Origin: Halopseudomonas phragmitis
GTDB taxonomy: Bacteria; Pseudomonadota; Gammaproteobacteria; Pseudomonadales; Pseudomonadaceae
Direction of reading: 5' to 3'
Assembly (NCBI RefSeq): GCF_002056295.1
Contig: NZ_CP020100.1
Coordinates: 3,433,501-3,497,500 of the forward strand
Length of the DNA stretch: 64,000 nt
In this document: piece by piece, positions 57,450-64,000 of the stretch
Position numbering within the stretch: the stretch's first letter is position 1
Layout of the letters: every line of letters begins with the position of its first letter
Notes under the pieces: generated by a model
What the model was told of the DNA's origin: nothing
What the model saw: the letters and a program-made list of their open reading frames with translations, nothing else
Database searches by the model: none
Made by a program: the position numbers and the translations under genes

Positions 57450-58910
57450 ATGTCAGCGACCCTGACTCCACCGGCCCCACAAGGGCTTCCGCTCGCACGT
57501 CGCATTGGCCTGTTGCTGGGCCCGGCGTTTTTGCTGATCACTCTGCTGCTGCCGGCACCAGGGGGGATGAGTGAAGCCGCCTGGAACACTGCCGGCCTGA
57601 TGCTGTTGATGGCTACCTGGTGGTCAACCGAGGCGATACCGATTCCAGCCACTGCACTGCTGCCCATTCCGCTGATTCCGGCACTGGGCCTGGGCAGCGT
57701 GGCCCAGGCCACTGGCCCTTATGCCAACCCGATCATCTTCCTGTTCATGGGTGGCTTCGTGCTGGGGCTGGCGATGCAGCGCTGGAACCTGCACAAGCGC
57801 ATTGCCCTGGCGACGTTGCTGGCCGTCGGCAGCAAACCGCGCAACCAGATTGCCGGTTTCATGCTGGCCACGGCCTTTCTCAGCATGTGGGTGAGCAATA
57901 CCGCCACCACTATCATGATGCTGCCGATCGGACTGTCGGTAATCACTTTGCTGGAGCAGGAAGACAGCGAGTCGGTACGTCGGTTTGCCGTGGCCCTGTT
58001 GCTGGGTATTGCCTATGCCGCCAGCGTCGGCGGCATCGCCACCTTGATCGGCACGCCGCCCAATGCCCTGCTGGCTGCTTATCTGAGCGACAACCAGGGT
58101 ATCGATGTCGGCTTCGCCCAGTGGATGATGATCGGCGTGCCGGTGGCTCTGAGCATGCTGGTGGCGATCTGGTGGTGGCTGACCCGCCGTCCGTTCGGCC
58201 TCAGCGACCAGAGCGACAGCAGCGAGATGCTGCGTCAGCAGTTGCTCGAACTGGGCGCCATGAGCAAGGCGGAAAAGCTGGTGGCGCTGATCTTCAGCCT
58301 GACCGCCATGGCCTGGATTTTTCAGCCGCTGCTGTCGCAGAACCTGCTGCCCTGGCTGAACGACACGGTGATCGCCATCGCCGCGGCCATCATCCTGTTT
58401 CTGGTGCCGGTCAGCCTGCGTGAGCGGACCTTTCTGATGGACTGGGAAACAGCCAAGGATATGCCCTGGGGCGTGCTGCTGCTGTTTGGTGGCGGCCTGA
58501 CCCTGGCGGGCGTGATCACCAGCTCAGGGCTAGCCCAGTGGATTGCCGAAAGCCTGTCGATTCTTGGCATGCTGCCGGCGCTGGCGATGATCGTGGTGGT
58601 AACGGCGGTTATCATTTTCCTCACCGAGGTGACCAGCAATACTGCCACCGCAGCCGCCTTCCTGCCGCTGCTGGGGGCGCTGGCCATGGGTCAGGGAGTC
58701 TCGCCGATTCTGTTCACCGTGCCGGCTGCGATTGCCGCCAGTTGCGCGTTCATGATGCCGGTGGCGACCCCACCCAATGCCATCGTGTTCGCCAGCGGGC
58801 ACATGCATATCGGCGACATGATCCGCGCCGGCTTTGCCCTGAACCTGATTGGTATCGTGCTGGTGACGTTGCTGAGCTATGTACTGATGGGAGTGGTATT
58901 CGCCATGTAG
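57450..58910 (+). CDS. SLC13/DASS Na+-coupled anion symporter
   Basis: A 486-aa carrier of the VcINDY type that imports di- or tricarboxylates, or sulfate in some members. The two SNT motifs that bind Na+ and carboxylate are present (SNTATTIMMLP and SNTATAAAFLP). About eleven helices and two re-entrant hairpins fit the family. AAAGGA lies before the ATG. Convergent with the ccm operon across a hairpin. Confidence 0.93.
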   Translation: MSATLTPPAPQGLPLARRIGLLLGPAFLLITLLLPAPGGMSEAAWNTAGLMLLMATWWSTEAIPIPATALLPIPLIPALGLGSVAQATGPYANPIIFLFMGGFVLGLAMQRWNLHKRIALATLLAVGSKPRNQIAGFMLATAFLSMWVSNTATTIMMLPIGLSVITLLEQEDSESVRRFAVALLLGIAYAASVGGIATLIGTPPNALLAAYLSDNQGIDVGFAQWMMIGVPVALSMLVAIWWWLTRRPFGLSDQSDSSEMLRQQLLELGAMSKAEKLVALIFSLTAMAWIFQPLLSQNLLPWLNDTVIAIAAAIILFLVPVSLRERTFLMDWETAKDMPWGVLLLFGGGLTLAGVITSSGLAQWIAESLSILGMLPALAMIVVVTAVIIFLTEVTSNTATAAAFLPLLGALAMGQGVSPILFTVPAAIAASCAFMMPVATPPNAIVFASGHMHIGDMIRAGFALNLIGIVLVTLLSYVLMGVVFAM

Positions 58911-58923
58911 GCAAATACCCATA

Positions 58924-58947
58924 GCGCCGGCGGTTGCCTGCCGGCGC
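58924..58947. terminator. Bidirectional hairpin between DASS and ccmI
   Basis: A perfect eight-bp GC stem (58924-58931 with 58940-58947) around an eight-base loop, in the 66-bp gap of convergent genes. No T-run is visible. Confidence 0.6.
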
Positions 58948-58976
58948 GAACAGGACTTGGTTGAGGATGGGTGTAG

Positions 58977-60176
58977 TTACAGCGGCTGGTCGACCTTGAC
59001 CAGTACCCGCTGCTGGGCGCCCACTTCGACATTATCGGTACGACCCTGATGGCTGCCGCTCAAGGCATCGCCATCGGGCGAGACCCGGGCCACCAGTTGC
59101 AGTGACTGACCAGGGGTGAGCGTTACTCCGGGCAGCATGGCGTCGGCAGCGCTCAACTCAACCTCGGCAGGCAACTCATCCAGGGCGAAACGCTTGGCAA
59201 CCAGCGGCATGGGTGGCCCGTTCGGGTCGCGGGCGAACAGAAAGACTACCGCGCCATCATCCAGACCGGCCGCAATTTGCGGATCAATCTCCAGACGCAC
59301 CCGGATCACTGCCTGCTCGGCCACTTCATCCACGGCAGGAGCTGGCTGCCCCAGCCGCTGCCGAGCCCGCTCGATACCACCCTGAATCGCTTCGGCCCCA
59401 CTGCTACCCGGTGGCATGCCAGCCAGCAGGCGTTCCCAATATGCGATAGCACCGCTGTAGTCAGCCGACTCGAAGGCGGCAATGCCCAACAGGCCCAGGG
59501 CGGTCGGCTCACGCGGCTCCATTTCCAACGCCTTGTCGAGCGCTGCTACCGATTGCGCATCGAGCTGGTTGCCGGCAGCAAAGTAGCGGGCCTGGGCCAA
59601 CTGGGCCAGCACTTCCGGGCGCTCACCCAGACGCTCGACACTCAAGCCAAAGGCTCTGACAGCCTGCTCCGGCTGCTGGGCATTCATGTAAGCCCGACCA
59701 AGCATGAACCAGGCTTCACCATTCTGCGGCTGGACCTCGGTAATCCGCTCCATCCGGTCGATCAACGCTTCCAGGCTCTCGACCTGCGGGCGCTCCTGCA
59801 GTTCACGGTACAGAGCCAGTCCAGCCGGGTTACCCCAACTGCTGTAGAGCACCAGTACCAGCGGCACCATGAGGATCGCGGCGACCACCAGTAGAGCCGG
59901 TGTTCCGGCTACGCGCGGGCGCTGGCGCTGATCGGCTTCGGCGGTATCTTCCAGCAGCAGGCGACTGGCTTCCTGACGGGTCTGCTGGTATTGCTCTTCG
60001 GAAATTTCACCGGCGCCGCGCTGACCTTCCAGTTCGGCCAGACGTTCCTCGAACAGCGCAACGTTCAACGCGGTACGATCAACCGTGGCCTGGCGTCCGC
60101 GCTGCCACAACGGCCAGAGCACAACCACTATCCCCGCCACCAGCAGCAGGGCACTGAACAACCAGAAATCAGTCAT
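58977..60176 (-). CDS. ccmI: Cytochrome c maturation protein CcmI
   Basis: Holds apocytochrome c for heme ligation. It is 399 aa from the ATG at 60176 (MTDFWLF). Two membrane helices (about 4-24 and 95-115), a cytoplasmic heptad-like loop, and a periplasmic TPR part (ALIDRMERITEVQPQNGEAW and following) are present. It overlaps the end of ccmH by eight bases. Confidence 0.93.
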   Translation of the reverse strand: MTDFWLFSALLLVAGIVVVLWPLWQRGRQATVDRTALNVALFEERLAELEGQRGAGEISEEQYQQTRQEASRLLLEDTAEADQRQRPRVAGTPALLVVAAILMVPLVLVLYSSWGNPAGLALYRELQERPQVESLEALIDRMERITEVQPQNGEAWFMLGRAYMNAQQPEQAVRAFGLSVERLGERPEVLAQLAQARYFAAGNQLDAQSVAALDKALEMEPREPTALGLLGIAAFESADYSGAIAYWERLLAGMPPGSSGAEAIQGGIERARQRLGQPAPAVDEVAEQAVIRVRLEIDPQIAAGLDDGAVVFLFARDPNGPPMPLVAKRFALDELPAEVELSAADAMLPGVTLTPGQSLQLVARVSPDGDALSGSHQGRTDNVEVGAQQRVLVKVDQPL

Positions 60177-60645
60177 CGCGGGTCTTCTTCTCCAACAGGG
60201 CTTGCAGGCGCTCACGCTCTTGCTCGTCCAGCTCACTGGCCTGAGCGTTGTTCAGCGCCTTTTGGCGACGGCGTACCATCACCAGCAAAATGACGAAACC
60301 AGCCAATAGAAATACCGCCGGGGCGAACCACAGCACCATGGTTTCCACGGTCAGGACCGGCCGATAGCGAACGAACTCGCCATAGCGGGCCACCATGTGC
60401 TCGACGATTTCCTTGTCAGTGCGACCCTCATCCAGCAACCGATAGACTTCACCGCGCAAGTCAGTGGCAATCGGCGCATTGGAATCGGCAATGTTCTGGT
60501 TCTGACACAGCGGGCAGCGCAGCTCGCTGCTGATCTGGTAGAAACGTTGACGCTGATCTTCGCTGTCGAAATCGTAGGTGTCGATGGCGGCATGGGCCAG
60601 GGCGCCGACGCACAACAGGGCGAGCGCACAGAGCAGCTTACGCAT
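60169..60645 (-). CDS. ccmH: Cytochrome c maturation thiol oxidoreductase CcmH
   Basis: Reduces the apocytochrome cysteines before heme attachment. It is 158 aa: signal peptide, then the active site LRCPLCQNQNIADSNA (Cys44, Cys47), and one C-terminal helix with a charged tail (about 104-126). Start and stop overlap neighbours (TGATG with ccmG). Confidence 0.95.
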   Translation of the reverse strand: MRKLLCALALLCVGALAHAAIDTYDFDSEDQRQRFYQISSELRCPLCQNQNIADSNAPIATDLRGEVYRLLDEGRTDKEIVEHMVARYGEFVRYRPVLTVETMVLWFAPAVFLLAGFVILLVMVRRRQKALNNAQASELDEQERERLQALLEKKTRDD

Positions 60646-61202
60646 CAGGTACCTCCCTCAAGCAGAGCCTTATAGCGCGGTTCAAGCTCACGCTCCCAGA
60701 CCCGGTCATCGATCACGCCGATGAACTTGTAGCGGATGATCCCGTCAGCATCGATCAGGAAGGTCTCGGGGGCGCCATAGACGCCCAGATCCAGACCGAG
60801 ACGCCCCTGCGGGTCGCTGACATTGATCTGGTAGGGGTCGTGCAGGTCGCGCAGCCAGCGCTGGGCGGAGGCGTTGTCGTCCTTGTAGTTGATGCCATAG
60901 ATGACCACGCCCTGCTCGGCCAGACGGTTGAGCACCGGATGCTCGACCCGGCAGGCCACGCACCAGGTGGCCCAGACGTTGACCAGCGCCGGCCCCTTGA
61001 GGTCGGCGGCGGTGATACGCCGCTGGGCATCCTTGACATCCTCCAGCTCGAAGGCTGGCAGCGGCTTGCCAATCAGCGGCGACGGCAGCTCAATCGAGCT
61101 CTGGCGTATTTCAGAGGCTTGCCGCTCTCTCAGGGTTTGATAGAAGAACAAGGTACCGGCCACAAAAAGCACCAGCGGCACCAACAAAATCAGTCTGCGC
61201 AT
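60645..61202 (-). CDS. ccmG: Thiol:disulfide interchange protein CcmG (DsbE)
   Basis: Membrane-anchored thioredoxin that keeps the heme-binding cysteines reduced. It is 185 aa: N-terminal helix (about 4-21), active site WCVAC (Cys81, Cys84), and cis-Pro in GAPETFLID. One-base TGATG overlaps on both sides with ccmF and ccmH. Confidence 0.95.
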   Translation of the reverse strand: MRRLILLVPLVLFVAGTLFFYQTLRERQASEIRQSSIELPSPLIGKPLPAFELEDVKDAQRRITAADLKGPALVNVWATWCVACRVEHPVLNRLAEQGVVIYGINYKDDNASAQRWLRDLHDPYQINVSDPQGRLGLDLGVYGAPETFLIDADGIIRYKFIGVIDDRVWERELEPRYKALLEGGT

Positions 61203-63184
61203 CAGACCACCTCCCCGGCCGCCTGGGCCGGTTGGGCCGGCTGGGTGCGCTGTTCACGCAGCTTGAGCCGGTAGCGTTTGTCACTGGCCGCCAGCAACCC
61301 ACCGAAGGTCATGAACAGGCCGCCCAGCCAGATCCAGCGCACAAACGGCTTGATATGCACACGCATGGCCCAGGCGTCATTGCCCAGCGGCTCACCCATG
61401 GCGACAAACAGGTCGCGGGTGAACCCGGCGTGGATCGCCGCCTCGGTCATGAGCTGGTTCTGCACGGTGTACAGGCGCTTCTCGGGACGCAGGGTAGTAA
61501 TCCGGCGCTCACCCTTGAATACCTCCAGCACCACCTTGTCGGACACCCAGTTGGAGCCTTCGCGGTGGCTGGGCTCGATGTAGACGAAGCGATAGCCACC
61601 CAGCTCAAGCTGATCGCCCGGCGCCATGCGCAGGTCACGCTGGCTGTCGAACAGGCTGGCACCGACCACACCGACTGCGCATACAGCCATACCCAGATGC
61701 GCCAGGGTCATGCCCCAGTAGCTGCGCGGCAAGGCACGCAGACCTTTGGCCAGGCCCTTGTTGCGGGTCTTGTTGCGGATATCGACCAGGCTCATGCCGG
61801 TGACCCAGAACACCAGTAGCAGCATGCTGCCCACCGCGGCATAGTGGTCACCGATCCACAATGCCAGGACAATCGCGCCAATGGCCGACAGAATCGCGAC
61901 CCATTTGAGCTGGCTGAACAGCCACTTGACCGGGGTGTCCTTCCAGCGGCTGAGCATACCGACGCCCAGAGCCACCATCAGGATCGCCATCAGTGGCAGG
62001 AACAGCGCATTGAAGTACGGCGGGCCGACCGAGACCAGGGTGCCGGTCAGCGCATCCAGCGCCAGCGGATAGAGGGTACCGAGCAGTACCATCAGCGCCG
62101 CGACCACCAGAATCACGTTATTGATCAGCAGAAAGGTTTCCCGCGACCACAGGGCAAAGCCGATCTGGCTTTTGACCACAGGAGCCCGCAGGGCGTAGAG
62201 CAGCAGCGAGCCACCGACCACCACCAGCAGGAAGCCAAGGATGAATACCCCCCGTTCCGGATCGGTGGCAAAGGCGTGTACCGAGGTCAGCACGCCCGAG
62301 CGCACCAGGAAGGTGCCCAGCAGGCTGAGCGAGAAGGCGGCAATCGCCAGCAGCACGGTCCAGCTCTTGAACACCCCACGCTTTTCGGTCACCGCCAGCG
62401 AGTGAATCAGCGCGGTACCAACCAGCCAGGGCATGAAGGAAGCGTTTTCAACCGGGTCCCAGAACCACCAGCCGCCCCAGCCCAGTTCGTAGTAGGCCCA
62501 CCAGGAGCCCAGCACGATGCCCAGGCTCAGAAACGCCCAGGCCACAATGGTCCAGGGCCGCGACCAGCGCGCCCAGGCAGCATCCAGCCGGCCACCGAGC
62601 AAAGCGGCGATGGCGAAAGCAAAGGCCACCGAGAAGCCGACGTAACCCATGTACAGCATCGGCGGGTGGACGATCAGGCCAAAGTCCTGCAGCAGCGGGT
62701 TGAGATCCTTGCCATCGACCGGGTGATAGGGCAACTGCCGATCAAAGGGGTTGGAGGTCATCAGAGTGAACAGCAGGAAACCGACACTGATCATACCCAT
62801 GACGGCCAATACCCGGCTGAGCATTTCCGGTGGCAGGTGACGGGAGAAGATCGCCACGGCAAACGTCCAGCTCGCCAGAATCAGTGCCCACAGCAGCAGT
62901 GAGCCTTCATGCCCGGCCCAAACCGCGCTGAAACGGTAGTACCAGGGCAAGGCGCTATTGGAGTTCAGCGCCACATAGGTCACGCTGAAGTCATGGACCA
63001 TGAAGGCATGGGTCAGACAGATATAGGCCAGCAGAATGAACACAAACTGCCCCACCGCCGCCGGCTGGGCAAAGCTCATGGTCAATGCATCGCCACGCCA
63101 GGCGCCATACAGAGGAAGCGTCGATTGTAGCAGTGCCAGCGCCAATGCAATGATCAGGGCGACCTGGCCAAGTTCGGGAATCAT
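61202..63184 (-). CDS. ccmF: Heme lyase subunit CcmF
   Basis: Attaches heme to apocytochrome c with CcmH and CcmI. It is 660 aa with about 15 helices. The heme-handling WWD motif is GWGGWWFWDPVENASF, and the conserved His residues in PWYYRFSAVWAGHEGS and LIVHPPMLYMGY are present. It lies 12 bases after ccmE. Confidence 0.97.
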   Translation of the reverse strand: MIPELGQVALIIALALALLQSTLPLYGAWRGDALTMSFAQPAAVGQFVFILLAYICLTHAFMVHDFSVTYVALNSNSALPWYYRFSAVWAGHEGSLLLWALILASWTFAVAIFSRHLPPEMLSRVLAVMGMISVGFLLFTLMTSNPFDRQLPYHPVDGKDLNPLLQDFGLIVHPPMLYMGYVGFSVAFAFAIAALLGGRLDAAWARWSRPWTIVAWAFLSLGIVLGSWWAYYELGWGGWWFWDPVENASFMPWLVGTALIHSLAVTEKRGVFKSWTVLLAIAAFSLSLLGTFLVRSGVLTSVHAFATDPERGVFILGFLLVVVGGSLLLYALRAPVVKSQIGFALWSRETFLLINNVILVVAALMVLLGTLYPLALDALTGTLVSVGPPYFNALFLPLMAILMVALGVGMLSRWKDTPVKWLFSQLKWVAILSAIGAIVLALWIGDHYAAVGSMLLLVFWVTGMSLVDIRNKTRNKGLAKGLRALPRSYWGMTLAHLGMAVCAVGVVGASLFDSQRDLRMAPGDQLELGGYRFVYIEPSHREGSNWVSDKVVLEVFKGERRITTLRPEKRLYTVQNQLMTEAAIHAGFTRDLFVAMGEPLGNDAWAMRVHIKPFVRWIWLGGLFMTFGGLLAASDKRYRLKLREQRTQPAQPAQAAGEVV

Positions 63185-63196
63185 CCTGCCTCCAAC

Positions 63197-63658
63197 TCAG
63201 TAACCGGACGCCGAGGCGCCATTGACGGACATGTGGTTGACGCGTTCCAGCGCCTGCGCCACTTCCGGCGGCATGTATTCCTCATCGTGCTTGGCCAGCA
63301 CCTCATCGGCGACCAGCATGCGACCTTCATTCAGCCGCCCCAGCGCGACGATGCCCTGCCCCTCGCGGAACAGGTCGGGCAGAATCCCGCTGTAGGCAAT
63401 CACCACCTGCTTGTTGCCATCGGTTACGGCAAATTCGACATCCAGACTGTCGCTGGCCCGTTTGACGCTACCGGCCACGACCATGCCGCCGGCGCGAATG
63501 CGAGTATCCAGGGGGGCTTGTCCCTCAGCAATTTCTGTCGGGGTATAGAACAGATTGATGTTCTGCTTCAGAGCGGTCAACGCCAACCCTACGGCTACCC
63601 CAACGCCCAACACGACCAACAGAATCAGCGCCAGACGTTTCTTTCGCTGCGGATGCAT
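63197..63658 (-). CDS. ccmE: Heme chaperone CcmE
   Basis: Carries heme in the periplasm through a covalent bond to His124 ([13 protein letters not shown], with Tyr128). It is 153 aa: an N-terminal membrane anchor (about 9-27) then an OB-fold domain. I use the ATG at 63658, which overlaps the ccmD stop by one base (TGATG); a GTG one codon upstream is possible. Confidence 0.95.
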   Translation of the reverse strand: MHPQRKKRLALILLVVLGVGVAVGLALTALKQNINLFYTPTEIAEGQAPLDTRIRAGGMVVAGSVKRASDSLDVEFAVTDGNKQVVIAYSGILPDLFREGQGIVALGRLNEGRMLVADEVLAKHDEEYMPPEVAQALERVNHMSVNGASASGY

Positions 63659-63825
63659 CACACCTCCTCCCGGCGCCGACGACGCGCCTCTTCACTTACC
63701 AGACGCCGACGCGCCACCCAGGGCTCCAACACATTCAGCGCCAATACCACGAAGGTGATGGCGTAGGCCGACCAGACATAGGGGCCGTGCCCACCCATCG
63801 CCAAGAATTCAGACAAACCGCTCAT
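63658..63825 (-). CDS. ccmD: Heme exporter accessory protein CcmD
   Basis: A 55-aa single-helix protein ([18 protein letters not shown], then [17 protein letters not shown]) with a basic cytoplasmic tail. CcmD releases holo-CcmE from CcmABC. Its ATG overlaps the ccmC stop (ATGA) and its TGA overlaps the ccmE start. Confidence 0.93.
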   Translation of the reverse strand: MSGLSEFLAMGGHGPYVWSAYAITFVVLALNVLEPWVARRRLVSEEARRRRREEV

Positions 63826-64000
63826 GACATTTTCTCCAGAGCTTCACGCGCCCAGCGGGTCTTGCCCTCGCGCCGCAGGGTTTCAACCCGCATGCGCATC
63901 AGCAGGCTGACGGTAAACAGGGCATAGAAGCCGAGCACTGTCAGCAGCAGCGGGAACCACATCTCGATCGGCATGGCCGGCTTGGCGGTGACCTTGAAGG
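63822..64000 (-). CDS. ccmC: Heme export/transfer protein CcmC, C-terminal end (partial)
   Basis: The last 59 codons lie in the window; the gene continues past the right edge. The tail reads [13 protein letters not shown], one membrane helix, then [16 protein letters not shown], as in CcmC. CcmC puts heme on CcmE. ccmA and ccmB should lie to the right. Confidence 0.9.
   Translation of the reverse strand, partial: FKVTAKPAMPIEMWFPLLLTVLGFYALFTVSLLMRMRVETLRREGKTRWAREALEKMS

Overview
The window is chromosomal DNA from a gammaproteobacterium of the Pseudomonas lineage. The evidence is the protein sequences (Anr, Dcd of 188 aa, CcoN of 475 aa, GltX, EamA), the gene order cco - ccoGHIS - safE - anr - apt, and Pseudomonas-type REP sequences. 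A bacterial voltage-gated sodium channel, a TRAP transporter and an SLC13/DASS carrier would fit a marine or saline member such as Halopseudomonas, but the species cannot be fixed from this window.

Layout. 0-3.7 kb: end of a basic amino-acid decarboxylase, then gltX with a tRNA-Ala/Glu/Ala operon downstream. 3.7-18.2 kb: housekeeping and envelope genes, including a LysR-controlled HlyD/DHA2 efflux pair, a DUF5610-like protein, a sulfurtransferase, a class II DAHP synthase, an ABC exporter, EamA, a universal stress protein with an Anr box, a TorF-type porin, dcd and apbC. 18.2-22.4 kb: a 174-bp inverted-repeat element, a TRAP transporter and a small hydrolase. 22.7-32.8 kb: a complete cbb3 oxidase locus (ccoNOQP), its assembly genes (ccoGHIS), a SafE-like protein, the regulator Anr and apt. 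32.8-39.2 kb: a NaChBac-type channel, an MFS carrier, a LuxR-type response regulator, a hybrid kinase and an oxidoreductase.

39.3-46.3 kb is an accessory patchwork of visibly lower and uneven GC. It holds a Phd/ParE-type toxin-antitoxin pair, a HEPN-type protein, an unrecognised 259-aa protein, two GNAT acetyltransferases, a FosA-type fosfomycin transferase, a DSD1-like PLP enzyme, a VOC protein and a small C39-like protein. Two of its segments are bracketed by direct duplications of neighbouring sequence: about 58 bp around the toxin-antitoxin pair, and 93 bp around a GNAT/VOC segment, where a truncated copy of the C39-like gene remains. This suggests stepwise capture of DNA, possibly by single-crossover integration.

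46.3-56 kb returns to core genes: yhhQ behind a likely preQ1-I riboswitch, a DUF2889-like protein, dusC, ligA, zipA and smc. 56-58.9 kb has an MFS carrier and a DASS symporter. 59-64 kb is the cytochrome c maturation operon ccmC(partial)-D-E-F-G-H-I on the minus strand, whose genes overlap by one to eight bases. The ccm and cco clusters are linked in function, since Ccm attaches the c-type hemes of CcoO and CcoP.
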